Positions 44,677 to 53,237 of a DNA stretch of 64,000 nt are shown here, in pieces (position 1 is the stretch's first letter; each line of letters opens with the position of its first letter). The position numbers were made by a program, and so were the translations under genes. The notes beneath the pieces were generated by a model, which was not told the origin of the DNA, ran no database searches, and saw nothing but the letters and a program-made list of their open reading frames with translations. Source of the DNA: an uncultured Sutterella sp. (lineage in GTDB: Bacteria; Pseudomonadota; Gammaproteobacteria; Burkholderiales; Burkholderiaceae_F); contig CASDQM010000047.1 of NCBI GenBank assembly GCA_949282745.1, positions 186,001 to 250,000 on the forward strand, read 5' to 3'.

Positions 44677-45975
44677 TTATTGAATGATCGGGCCCCAGGC
44701 GGGTTCGCGGATGTCGCCCTCGCCCGTGAGGCGCGTCGTGAGGCGTCCGTCGGCCGAGGACGTGCCGAGCACGCCGCGGCCGTTTTCTTCCGTCGCGTAG
44801 ACGAGGAAGCGTCCGTTCGGAGCGAACGAGGGCGACTCGTCCCTGTCCGTCACGGTGACGAGCACGTCCTGTCCCGTGGCGAGGTCCATCACGGCGACGC
44901 GGAAGCGCCCTTCGAGGCGGCTCACGTAGGCGAGGCGCTGTCCGTCGAAGCTGATGTCGGGACTGATCGCGTAGGAGGAGCCGAAGGTGACGCGCTGCGC
45001 ACGGCCGCCCGCAACGGGCTGGCGGTAGATCTGCGGCGCGCCGCCCCGGTCGGACGTGAAGTAGATGTACTGACCGTCCTTCGTGAAGACCGGTTCCGTG
45101 TCGATGCCGTAGCTGTTCGTGAAGCGCTTCAAGGTCGCCGTGGCGAGATCGATCAGATAGATCTGCGTGAGACCGTCGCGCGAAAGCGCCACGGCCATGC
45201 GGCGTCCGTCCGGACTCCAGGCGGGCGCGGAATTGTTCCCGTGGTAGGCCGCCACGGCGCGGCGGCGTCCCGTCGAGAGCGACTGCACGTAGACGATCGC
45301 CTTGCGGCGCTCGAAGCTCACGTAGGCGAGCGACTTGCCGTCGGGACTCCAGACGGGCGAAATGATCGGTTCGGGCGACTCGAGCGCCACCTGCGGATTC
45401 TCCCCGTCCGAATCGGCCACGATCAGCTGATAGCGGCGGGGTCCGAGCTGCGCGACATAGGCAAGCTGCGAAGCGAACATCGGACCGTCTCCGGTGAGCT
45501 GCGTGTAGACGCGGTCGGAGATGCGGTGCGCGGACATGCGAAGCGTCGTCGGACGTCCCGTAAAGCGCGCCGAGTCGAGCGACTCGCCCGAGACGGCGTC
45601 GTAGAGGTAGTAGTGCACGTCCCAGCGGCCGTCGCCGAGGGCCTCGACCTTCGCGGCGACGAGGGCGTTCACGTCGAGCTTGGCGACCTCCGGAAGGATC
45701 GCGGGCTTTTCGTAGTCGTCGATCGGTCCGAGCTGCGAAGCGTCGACGAAGCGGAAGCTCCCCGAGCGCTCAAGGTCGGAGCGCACGATCGCCCCGATGT
45801 CCTGCGGCGCGTCCGCGGGCTGATTCACCGTGATCGCGACGGGAATCTGATTGGCGCCCACGCCCGTGATGTCCACGCGAAGCGCCGCCCGCGCGGGAAT
45901 CGTCGAGAGCGCGGCAAGGGAGGCCGCCGCGCCGAGCACCGTGCGGCGGGAGAAAAGAGTCGAAGAAACGGTCAT
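44677..45975 (-). CDS. tolB: Tol-Pal system beta-propeller protein TolB, with Tat-like signal
   Basis: TolB is the periplasmic partner of Pal in outer membrane constriction. The 432-residue protein has an N-terminal alpha/beta domain and a C-terminal six-blade propeller with repeated SPxxSPDGKSLAYVS-like units. The signal peptide contains SRRTVL (S9 to L14) before a short hydrophobic stretch and an ARA cleavage site near residue 30; a twin-arginine pattern is unusual for TolB, which normally uses Sec. pal and cpoB follow. tolQRA are not here; purH lies upstream instead, with 137 bases between. Confidence 0.94.
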   Translation of the reverse strand: MTVSSTLFSRRTVLGAAASLAALSTIPARAALRVDITGVGANQIPVAITVNQPADAPQDIGAIVRSDLERSGSFRFVDASQLGPIDDYEKPAILPEVAKLDVNALVAAKVEALGDGRWDVHYYLYDAVSGESLDSARFTGRPTTLRMSAHRISDRVYTQLTGDGPMFASQLAYVAQLGPRRYQLIVADSDGENPQVALESPEPIISPVWSPDGKSLAYVSFERRKAIVYVQSLSTGRRRAVAAYHGNNSAPAWSPDGRRMAVALSRDGLTQIYLIDLATATLKRFTNSYGIDTEPVFTKDGQYIYFTSDRGGAPQIYRQPVAGGRAQRVTFGSSYAISPDISFDGQRLAYVSRLEGRFRVAVMDLATGQDVLVTVTDRDESPSFAPNGRFLVYATEENGRGVLGTSSADGRLTTRLTGEGDIREPAWGPIIQ

Positions 45976-46013
45976 GAGGAAAAAGCCTCTTGGATTTGCG
46001 GACTTGCGCTGAC

Positions 46014-46041
46014 GGAAACAGCGCCCGAAGGCGCCGTTTCC
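46014..46041 (-). promoter_or_regulatory. Stem-loop in the purH-tolB spacer
   Basis: On the minus strand GGAAAC-G-GCGCC-TTCG-GGCGC-T-GTTTCC forms an 11-pair stem with one internal mismatch and a UUCG loop. No T-run follows, so it is not a classical terminator for purH. It lies 39 bases before tolB and may stabilise an mRNA end. Confidence 0.55.
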
Positions 46042-46077
46042 TGCGGATTTCCGCTCAGTCTATCGAATGACGTTTCG

Positions 46078-46107
46078 GGCGTCCGAGGTTTCGGACGCCT
46101 TTTTCTT
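46078..46107 (+). terminator. Terminator oriented against purH and tolB
   Basis: GGCGTCCGA-GGTT-TCGGACGCC followed by TTTTT forms a textbook terminator on the plus strand. No plus-strand gene precedes it; the surrounding genes are all on the minus strand. On the minus strand the stem lacks a U-tract. Confidence 0.75.
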
Positions 46108-46112
46108 AACCG

Positions 46113-47666
46113 TTAGTGACGGAAGTGACGTTCACCCGTGAAGACCATCGCGATGCCGCGTTCGTTGGCGGCGGCGATCACTTCGTCGTCACGGATGGAG
46201 CCGCCCGGCTGGATGACGGCCGTGCAGCCGGCGTCCACCACGACGTCGAGGCCGTCGCGGAACGGGAAGAAGGCGTCGGAAGCCGCCACCGAACCTTCGA
46301 GCGAGAGACCGGCTTCTTCGGCCTTGAGGGCCGCGATGCGGGCGGAGTCGACGCGGCTCATCTGGCCGGCGCCCACGCCGAGCGTCATGCCGTCGCGCAC
46401 GTAGACGATGGTGTTGGACTTCACGAAGCGGGCGACGTTCCAGGCGAACATGAGGTCGGCCACCTGCTGCGAAGTGGGCTTGCGTTCCGTCACGCAGCGA
46501 AGGCTCGATGCGTCGCAGAGCTGCGTGTCGGGCGTCTGCACGAGAAGGCCGCCGCCCACGCGCTTGAAGTCGAAGTCGTTGGCGGCCTTGCCGTTCGAAA
46601 CGGTCAGGAGGCGAAGGTTCTTCTTGGCGCCGAAGACTTCGAGGGCTTCCTTCGAGTACGAGGGAGCGATGATCACTTCGGCGAACTGCTTGGAGACGAG
46701 CTGCGCGCATTCGCCCGAGACTTCGCGGTTGAAGGCGAGGATGCCGCCGAAGGCGGACTTGCTGTCCGTCATGAAGGCCTTGCGGTAGGCTTCGGCGTCG
46801 TTTTCGCCGATCGCCACGCCGCAGGGATTGGCGTGCTTGATGATGACGCAGGCGGGCGCGTCAAAGGAACGGGCGCACTCCCAGGCGGCGTCGCTGTCGG
46901 CGATGTTGTTGTAGGAGAGTTCCTTGCCCTGCAGCTGCACGTACCCCGCAAGGAGGCCCGGCGCCACGGAGACTTCGCGGTAGAAGGCCGCCGCCTGGTG
47001 CGGATTTTCGCCGTAGCGCATGTCCTGCACCTTTTCCCACTGGCGCGTGAGCACCTGCGGGAAGCGGCCGCGGTTGCCCTCTTCGTCGAGGCTCGTGAGG
47101 TAGTTCGTGATCATGCCGTCGTAGCGGGCCGTGTGCGCAAAGACCTTCTTGGCGAGCATGAGGCGGGTGGCCGCCGTCACGCCGCCCTCGCGGCGGATTT
47201 CTTCGAGAACGCGGTCGTAGTCGGCCGGATCCACGACGACCGCCACGGATTCGTGGTTCTTCGCCGCGGCGCGGATCATCGTCGGGCCGCCGATGTCGAT
47301 GTTTTCGATGGCGAGCTCAAACGTGCAGTCGGGACGAGCGATCGTCTGTTCGAAGGGATAGAGGTTCACGACGACGAGGTCGATCGGATCGATGTCGTGG
47401 TCGGCCAGGGCCTTCATGTGTTCCGGATCGGGACGGCGGGCGAGAATGCCGGCGTGGATCTTCGGATTGAGCGTCTTGACGCGGCCGTCGAGCATTTCCG
47501 GGAAGCCCGTGTAGTCGGCGACTTCCTGGCATTCGACCCCTTCCTTGAGAAGGAGCTTCGCCGTGCCGCCGGTGCTCAGGATGTGATAGCCGAGCTTCTG
47601 CAGTTCACGGGCGAAGGGGACGACGCCCGTCTTGTCCGAAACGCTGATGAGAGCTTGTTTGCGCAT
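46113..47666 (-). CDS. purH: Bifunctional AICAR transformylase/IMP cyclohydrolase PurH
   Basis: PurH carries out the last two steps of IMP synthesis. The 517-residue protein has the N-terminal MGS-like cyclohydrolase domain ([20 protein letters not shown], then STGGTAKLL) and the C-terminal transformylase domain with [14 protein letters not shown] near residue 215, [13 protein letters not shown] near residue 270 and [15 protein letters not shown] near residue 430. It is ten bases downstream of fis in the dusB-fis-purH group, as in many betaproteobacteria. Confidence 0.97.
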   Translation of the reverse strand: MRKQALISVSDKTGVVPFARELQKLGYHILSTGGTAKLLLKEGVECQEVADYTGFPEMLDGRVKTLNPKIHAGILARRPDPEHMKALADHDIDPIDLVVVNLYPFEQTIARPDCTFELAIENIDIGGPTMIRAAAKNHESVAVVVDPADYDRVLEEIRREGGVTAATRLMLAKKVFAHTARYDGMITNYLTSLDEEGNRGRFPQVLTRQWEKVQDMRYGENPHQAAAFYREVSVAPGLLAGYVQLQGKELSYNNIADSDAAWECARSFDAPACVIIKHANPCGVAIGENDAEAYRKAFMTDSKSAFGGILAFNREVSGECAQLVSKQFAEVIIAPSYSKEALEVFGAKKNLRLLTVSNGKAANDFDFKRVGGGLLVQTPDTQLCDASSLRCVTERKPTSQQVADLMFAWNVARFVKSNTIVYVRDGMTLGVGAGQMSRVDSARIAALKAEEAGLSLEGSVAASDAFFPFRDGLDVVVDAGCTAVIQPGGSIRDDEVIAAANERGIAMVFTGERHFRH

Positions 47667-47676
47667 TTACTTTTCC

Positions 47677-47970
47677 TCAAAAATTGCTCTCGTAGAGCCC
47701 GAGTTCTCGGAGCTTCTCACGGAGCGTGTTGCGGTGAATTCCCAATAATTCGGCTGCGCGACTCTGATTCCAGTCGCATTTCTTCAGGGCGTAGCGCAGA
47801 AGCGGGCGATCCACCGCTTCATGCACGAGCTGATGAAGCGGGATCGGCTGCCGGCCGCCCAGGTTTTCAAAATACTGATCGAGCTGTTCGCGGATGATGC
47901 GGTCGAGAGCGCTCTCCTCCACGTCTTCGTCGGCGATTCGGCGCAGTTTGGTGGTACGGTAGCGGGTCAT
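47677..47970 (-). CDS. fis: DNA-binding protein Fis
   Basis: Fis is a nucleoid protein that bends DNA and regulates rRNA and tRNA promoters and recombination. The 97-residue protein ends in the conserved helix-turn-helix KKCDWNQSRAAELLGIHRNT (about residues 63-82) and LREKLRELGLY. The ATG at 47970 overlaps the dusB stop by four bases. The dusB-fis order is conserved in proteobacteria, and fis is translationally coupled to dusB here. Confidence 0.96.
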   Translation of the reverse strand: MTRYRTTKLRRIADEDVEESALDRIIREQLDQYFENLGGRQPIPLHQLVHEAVDRPLLRYALKKCDWNQSRAAELLGIHRNTLREKLRELGLYESNF

Positions 47971-48944
47971 GCGGACTCCTCGCAAAGACGTTCGAAAAAG
48001 AGGTCGGTGAGCCCGAGCTGCTCGTCGGCCGACTGTGCTCGCAGGATGGCGGGAAGCGCCTCGGCTCCGCCCGGAATCAACTTCAGATAGTGTGCGATGT
48101 GCTTTCTCGCCGTGCGCACGCCCTGCTCGGGTCCGTAGTGGGCGTAGTGCCGCTCGAGATGACGCAAAACGACGCGGCGGCGCTCCCGAGGCGTCGCCTC
48201 CACGGCGCGGCCTCCGAAGCCCAGACGGGCGGATACGGCGCCGAAAAGCCAGGGATTGCCGTAGCTCGCGCGCCCGATCATCAAGCCGTCGACGCCCGTG
48301 GCGCGAAGGACGGCCTCGGCTTTTTCGGGCGAGTCGACGTCTCCGTTGGCGATGACCGGAATCGATACGCTTTCCTTCACGGTCCGTATGGTTTCGTATT
48401 CGGCTTCGCCGCGAAAGCCCTGCTCGCCCGTTCGGCCGTGCACGACGAGCATGGCGACGCCCGCCTCCTCGGCGCGCTTCGCGACCGACACGGCGTTGCG
48501 GTTGTCGGCGGACCAGCCCGTTCGGATCTTGAGCGTGACGGGAATGTCGACCGCGGCGACGACGGCGTCGAGAATGGCGGCCACCCGGGCCTCGTCCCGA
48601 AGAAGGGCGCTTCCGCAGGCGGTCTGCAGGACCTTCTTGGCCGGACACCCCATGTTGATGTCGACCACGTCGGCGCCGGTGTCGGCGGCGTAGCGCGCGG
48701 CGTCTGCCATCAGGCGCGGATCGGCGCCCAAAAGCTGCACGACCTTGAGACCCGTTTCGGTCTCCTGCGCCCAGCGTCCGGCGCTCTTTCGGCTCTCGCG
48801 CAGTTCGGGCTTGCTCGTCGTCATCTCGCCCACGGCGTAGCCCGCACCGAGCTCCCGACAGATCTCCCGGAAGGGCAGATCCGACATGCCCGCCATCGGG
48901 GCGAGCATCACGGGATTCGTGATCGTATGGGGTCCTAGCTGCAT
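47967..48944 (-). CDS. dusB: tRNA dihydrouridine synthase DusB
   Basis: DusB reduces uridines in the D-loop of tRNA (position 17 in E. coli) using FMN and NADPH. The protein has VMLAPMAGMSDLPFREICRE, a GCPAKKVLQTACGSALLRD region with the catalytic cysteine, and IPVIANGDVDSPEKAE followed by GLMIGRASYGNPW. The ATG at 48944 (325 residues) aligns with the E. coli start. A second ATG at 48986 would add 14 residues but overlaps a TACAAT box at 48990-48985 that may be a promoter element. fis overlaps the 3' end by four bases. Confidence 0.94.
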   Translation of the reverse strand: MQLGPHTITNPVMLAPMAGMSDLPFREICRELGAGYAVGEMTTSKPELRESRKSAGRWAQETETGLKVVQLLGADPRLMADAARYAADTGADVVDINMGCPAKKVLQTACGSALLRDEARVAAILDAVVAAVDIPVTLKIRTGWSADNRNAVSVAKRAEEAGVAMLVVHGRTGEQGFRGEAEYETIRTVKESVSIPVIANGDVDSPEKAEAVLRATGVDGLMIGRASYGNPWLFGAVSARLGFGGRAVEATPRERRRVVLRHLERHYAHYGPEQGVRTARKHIAHYLKLIPGGAEALPAILRAQSADEQLGLTDLFFERLCEESA

Positions 48945-48992
48945 GAGCGGGCGCGGTTCAGAGGGTGCGTTCAAAGAAACCCCCATTGTAAG

Positions 48993-49733
48993 TCATGCCC
49001 CGACGGCATGTGCGCAGATCGGTCTCGGCCAAACGCCTTCGAGTCGCGGCGCCTCGCGTTCGGCGAGCGCAAGCTCGCGAAAGTCGCCCACGTTGCGCCA
49101 GTATCCTTCGTAGACCTCCCCCGTCACGCGCCCCTCGGCGCAGAAGGCGTTCATCCAGGGAAAGAGTCCCGCCTCGACGGGGTCGACCCCAGCGAAAAGC
49201 GCCGGATGGTAGACGCCGAGGCTCGAAAAAGTGTGCGTGGGGGCGTCGCGCCGCACCCGCCCGTCTTCGAGCCGCATGTCCCCCGCGGGGTGGTAGCTCG
49301 GATTCGGAACGAGAACGAGATGCGCGAGCGCGTCCTTCCCCAGGGCAGTGCCCCGCGCGACGAGGCGCCCGTATGGATAGTCCGTCACGATGTCGCCCGC
49401 CACGACGAGAAAGGGCGATTCGCCGTCGGGGGAAAGAAGCGGCAGGGCCTTCACGATGCCGCCGCGGGTTTCGAGCGCTTCTTCCACCGAGTCGCCTTCG
49501 ACGCTCCAGTGAATGCGAACGCCCCAGGCGGAACCGTCGCCGAGCGCCGCGCGCAGAAGGCGCCAGCAATGCGCCGCGTTGATCACGACGTCGCGCACGC
49601 CCGCCTCCCGCAGGGCGACGATCTGGCGCACGGCCATCGGTGCGCCCCCGACCGAAACGAGGGGCTTCGGAACCGCGCGGGTAAGGGGGCGCAGGCGCGA
49701 GCCCGCGCCCGCGGCAAGAATCAAGGCGCGCAT
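48993..49733 (-). CDS. murU: N-acetylmuramate alpha-1-phosphate uridylyltransferase MurU
   Basis: MurU converts MurNAc-1-phosphate and UTP to UDP-MurNAc in peptidoglycan recycling. The 246-residue protein has the nucleotidyltransferase motif LAAGAGSRLRPLTRAVPKPL near the start, an early DVVINAAHCW and a VVAGDIVTDYPYG metal-binding motif. amgK is eight bases upstream and supplies the substrate. The pair forms the salvage route that bypasses MurA and gives fosfomycin tolerance in Pseudomonas; that is pathway knowledge. Confidence 0.93.
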   Translation of the reverse strand: MRALILAAGAGSRLRPLTRAVPKPLVSVGGAPMAVRQIVALREAGVRDVVINAAHCWRLLRAALGDGSAWGVRIHWSVEGDSVEEALETRGGIVKALPLLSPDGESPFLVVAGDIVTDYPYGRLVARGTALGKDALAHLVLVPNPSYHPAGDMRLEDGRVRRDAPTHTFSSLGVYHPALFAGVDPVEAGLFPWMNAFCAEGRVTGEVYEGYWRNVGDFRELALAEREAPRLEGVWPRPICAHAVGA

Positions 49734-49741
49734 GACGGCAC

Positions 49742-50764
49742 TCAGAAGGTGTAGCCCACCCGATCCTGCGTTTCCTCGACGCGGTCAAGGAGGTGCTTGA
49801 GGGGCGAGAGTTCGAGGTAGCGGTTCGACGCGTCGCGCAGGTACTTGAGGAAGCGCGGCACGTCCTTGAGATACTTTTCCTTGCCGTCGCGGTAGTGGAG
49901 GCGCGCAAAGATCCCGGCCACCTTGAGGTGGCGCTGCACGCCCATGAATTCCACGTCGCGGTAAAAGGTCGCGAAGTCGGAGGGCACGGGGATGCCGGCC
50001 TTTCGGGCCTTTTCCCAGTAGCGGATCGTCGTGTCGAGAACGAAGCGTTCGTCCCAGCTGATGAAGGCGTCGCGAAGGAGGCAGGCGATGTCGTAGCTCA
50101 CCGGTCCGTAGAGCGCGTCCTGATAGTCGATGACGCCCGGATTCGGGTCGGACACCATGAGGTTTCTCGGCATGAAGTCGCGGTGCACGAAGACCTTCGC
50201 TTCCCGCAGATTGTTTTCAATGACGGCGTCGATCGTCATCTTCCACCAGCGGTTTTCCTCCTCGGTGAAGGTGTGCCCCTTGTGGCGTCCCACGTACCAT
50301 TCGGGAAAGAGGTTCACTTCGCGAAGGAGCACCTCGCGGTTGTATTCGGGCAGCACCCCCGGACGGGAAATCTTCTGCCAGGCGACGAGCGCCGTCGTGG
50401 CGTCGTCCATGAGGGAGAAGGCGTTTTCCTCGTTGAGGACGTGCAGATAGGTCTCGCGCCCGAGGTCGGAGAGAAGGAGGAAGCCCTCCTGGAGGTCGGT
50501 AGCGAAGATCTTCGGAGCGTGCAGACCCGCCTCGTGCATGAGCTCGGTCACGCGCACGAAGGGCTCCATCCCGCCGTGTTCGGGCGGCGCGTCCATCACG
50601 ATGAAGGTGGCGCCGTCCTTGCCCGTCACGCGGAAATAACGGCGAAAGCCCGCGTCGGTGCTCGCGGGCTCGCAGGGAGAATCGGCGCAAAGGCCCAGAG
50701 GGGCGCCCGCCTCGCCGAGCCAGGCGAGCATGCGTGCGGTGCGGGGATCCGAATTTTTGTCCAT
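49742..50764 (-). CDS. amgK: N-acetylmuramate/N-acetylglucosamine 1-kinase AmgK
   Basis: AmgK phosphorylates the anomeric position of MurNAc and GlcNAc released during cell wall turnover. The 340-residue protein is an aminoglycoside phosphotransferase-like kinase. The catalytic loop is VFVHRDFMPRNLMVSDPNP with the catalytic aspartate, followed by GVIDYQDALYGPVSYDIACL. It is followed by murU after eight bases and divergent from lptD. TACAAT at 50870-50865 is a possible -10 box. Confidence 0.93.
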   Translation of the reverse strand: MDKNSDPRTARMLAWLGEAGAPLGLCADSPCEPASTDAGFRRYFRVTGKDGATFIVMDAPPEHGGMEPFVRVTELMHEAGLHAPKIFATDLQEGFLLLSDLGRETYLHVLNEENAFSLMDDATTALVAWQKISRPGVLPEYNREVLLREVNLFPEWYVGRHKGHTFTEEENRWWKMTIDAVIENNLREAKVFVHRDFMPRNLMVSDPNPGVIDYQDALYGPVSYDIACLLRDAFISWDERFVLDTTIRYWEKARKAGIPVPSDFATFYRDVEFMGVQRHLKVAGIFARLHYRDGKEKYLKDVPRFLKYLRDASNRYLELSPLKHLLDRVEETQDRVGYTF

Positions 50765-50840
50765 GGCGAAAAGATCGAAAAAGCGGGCGGGCCGCGCGGG
50801 AAAGTCCCCGCAATCCGCCCAACGGGCGGGCGGCCCAACC

Positions 50841-50846
50841 TATAAT
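50841..50846 (+). promoter_or_regulatory. Candidate -10 box for lptD
   Basis: A perfect TATAAT lies 97 bases before the lptD start, in the 178-base region shared with divergent amgK. No matching -35 box is evident. Confidence 0.35.
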
Positions 50847-50942
50847 TCATTGTTTACGTCCGCCATTGTATCCTGAATCGCCCGCGCGACCGCCTTTTGC
50901 AGGCGTTTGCGCGCCGTTTGAGGAACTTTCCAACGCTTTTTT

Positions 50943-53237
50943 ATGTCCGCGCTCCGCACCCGAAAAATCGTCCTCGGTCTGACCGCCGCGCTCTCGGCCA
51001 TCGCCGGCGAAGTGACGGCCGCCGACGCCGTTCGAGTCAAACTCGACTCCGTCCGGTCGCTCGATCCCGCACTCGGCGCTCCTTCGAACGACGCCGCCAG
51101 CTTCATTGAGGCCGACCGCATGGAAGGATCGGCCGACGACGAACTGCATCTCTACGGCGACGCGCAGATCCGACGCGGCGGCACGGTCCTTTCGGCGGAC
51201 CGCATCACCTACCGCCACGCCGACGACACCGTTCAGGCCAACGGCAACGCCCGCGTCGCCCGTCAGGGGGCGAGCTTCTCGGGCCCGTCGATGCTTTTCC
51301 GCATCACGTCGCGCTCGGGCGAAATGCCCGACGCCGAATGGGAGTACGCTCCGCGCGGCCTGCGCGGCTGCGCCAAGAACATCAAGTTCCTCTCGGGCGA
51401 CACCACGACGATGGAGGACGTCACCATCACGACCTGCCGCCGCGACGACGAGGCCTGGTTCATCCGCATGAACGAGCTCGAAATCGACGAGTACGACCAG
51501 AGCGCGAGCGGCACGGGCGCGACCCTGCACTTTCAGGGCGTGCCCATTCTGGGCTCTCCCTGGTTCGCCTTCCCGATCAGCAATCAGCGCCGTTCGGGCT
51601 TTTTGACGCCCACCTACGGGATGAGCTCGACCCGAGGCGTCGACCTTTCGATTCCGTACTACTTCAACATCGCGCCGAACTACGACTACACGCTTACGCC
51701 CCGCATCATGACGAAGCGCGGCGTGATGATGGGGAACCAGTTCCGCTTCCTCCTTCCGAACGTTGAGGGGGAACTCAATCTCGACTACCTCCCCAACGAC
51801 CGCGAGTATGACGACGACCGCTACGGCCTGCGCTTCGAAGGGGAATACCGTCGCGACAAGCTCGGCTTCAAGGTCGACTACAACCGCGTGTCGGACGACA
51901 GCTACATTTCGGACTTTTCCGGGAACATCCGCGAATCCTCCGAATCGGTTCTGCCGCAGGAATACACCCTCACCTACGACGAAACGTACTGGAACACCTT
52001 CCTGCGCGTGACGAAGAACCAGACGCTCGACATCGAGGACCTCGACACGGAACCGTATGAGCGCGTGCCGCAGTTCCTCTGGCGCGGCCACACGGGGGAC
52101 TTCAACGGATTCGAACTCGAAACCGTGCTCGAAGCGACGCGCTTCCAGCACACCCGCAGTGACTACGTCGACGGCTCGCGCTTCGTCTTCCATCAGACGG
52201 TGAGCTATCCGCTCGCCGGCCCGGGCTGGTTCATCACCCCGAAGGCGCAGTTCCTCGCGACGTCCTACGACCTTGATTCGCGCGACTACATCAACAACAC
52301 GACGCCCGGGATGACGGTCCCGACCCTGAGTCTCGACGCGGGGCTCGTCTTCGAGCGCGATTCGACCTGGTTCGGGCGCGACGCCTACCAGACGCTCGAG
52401 CCGCGGATCTTTTACGCCTGGACGCCGTATCGCGACCAGAGCGAAATCCCGATCTTCGACTCGACCATCGCCGACCTGAACTTCACGACGCTCTTCACCG
52501 AAAACGTTTACTCGGGCTATGACCGCGTCTCCGAAGCGAATCAGCTGACGGCCGTTCTTTCGACGCGCTACATCGACAAGAAGACGGGGTTGGAACTCTT
52601 CCGCGCGAGCGTCGGGCAGCGTCAGTACTTCAACGACCAGCGCGTGACCTTCCCGGAAGGGAGCCCCTACTACTGGTACCGCGACAACGGACGGGTCGTG
52701 GGCGAACAGGAAGTCCGTAGCGACCTTCTCGCGAGCGTGGGCGCGCGTCTGACGCGCAACATCACGAGTTCGGCCGCCGCGCAGTACTCCTCCGCCCAGA
52801 ACCGCTTCGTGAAGATCAACGCGGGTCTGCGCTGGATGCCCAAGCCCATGTCGCTCATGGGGCTCTACTACCGCTACAACTACTCGCCCGACGACGCCTA
52901 CAACCACATCAAGCAGGTGGACTTCGCGATGCAGTGGCCGCTCACGGAACGCCTTTACGGGCTCTTCCGCTACAACTATTCGCTGCGCGGCAGCAAGCCG
53001 CTCGAAGTCATCGGCGGGCTCGAATATCATCACGACTGCTGGATCTTCCGTGCGGTCGCCCAACGCTATACGACCACCTCGAACGAAGAGGAAACCAACT
53101 TCTTCTTACAACTTGAGCTCTCCGGCTTGGGTAGCATTGGTAACAATCCGCTCTCCGAGCTTCAACGAAACATCAAGGGCTATCAGACCCGAACCTCGGC
53201 TCCGATGACGTCGGCGCCTTACGACTACTATGAATAA
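50943..53237 (+). CDS. lptD: LPS-assembly protein LptD
   Basis: LptD forms, with LptE, the outer membrane gate that inserts lipopolysaccharide. The 764-residue precursor has a signal peptide ending near EVTAADA, an OstA-like periplasmic jellyroll (about 50-200; DRMEGSADDELHLYGDAQIR) and a large C-terminal beta-barrel. Cysteines are at C143, C165 and C699; E. coli LptD has four, two per disulfide-linked region, so here at most one interdomain pair can form with one cysteine spare. surA overlaps the 3' end by eight bases. SurA and the BepA-like protein are known LptD assembly factors. Confidence 0.95.
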   Translation: MSALRTRKIVLGLTAALSAIAGEVTAADAVRVKLDSVRSLDPALGAPSNDAASFIEADRMEGSADDELHLYGDAQIRRGGTVLSADRITYRHADDTVQANGNARVARQGASFSGPSMLFRITSRSGEMPDAEWEYAPRGLRGCAKNIKFLSGDTTTMEDVTITTCRRDDEAWFIRMNELEIDEYDQSASGTGATLHFQGVPILGSPWFAFPISNQRRSGFLTPTYGMSSTRGVDLSIPYYFNIAPNYDYTLTPRIMTKRGVMMGNQFRFLLPNVEGELNLDYLPNDREYDDDRYGLRFEGEYRRDKLGFKVDYNRVSDDSYISDFSGNIRESSESVLPQEYTLTYDETYWNTFLRVTKNQTLDIEDLDTEPYERVPQFLWRGHTGDFNGFELETVLEATRFQHTRSDYVDGSRFVFHQTVSYPLAGPGWFITPKAQFLATSYDLDSRDYINNTTPGMTVPTLSLDAGLVFERDSTWFGRDAYQTLEPRIFYAWTPYRDQSEIPIFDSTIADLNFTTLFTENVYSGYDRVSEANQLTAVLSTRYIDKKTGLELFRASVGQRQYFNDQRVTFPEGSPYYWYRDNGRVVGEQEVRSDLLASVGARLTRNITSSAAAQYSSAQNRFVKINAGLRWMPKPMSLMGLYYRYNYSPDDAYNHIKQVDFAMQWPLTERLYGLFRYNYSLRGSKPLEVIGGLEYHHDCWIFRAVAQRYTTTSNEEETNFFLQLELSGLGSIGNNPLSELQRNIKGYQTRTSAPMTSAPYDYYE

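Noticed and set aside
41513..44683. A 1,056-codon plus-strand open frame opposite maeA, cpoB and pal
   Set aside because: The true genes on the other strand have clear families and motifs; this frame has no recognisable domain and spans several gene boundaries.
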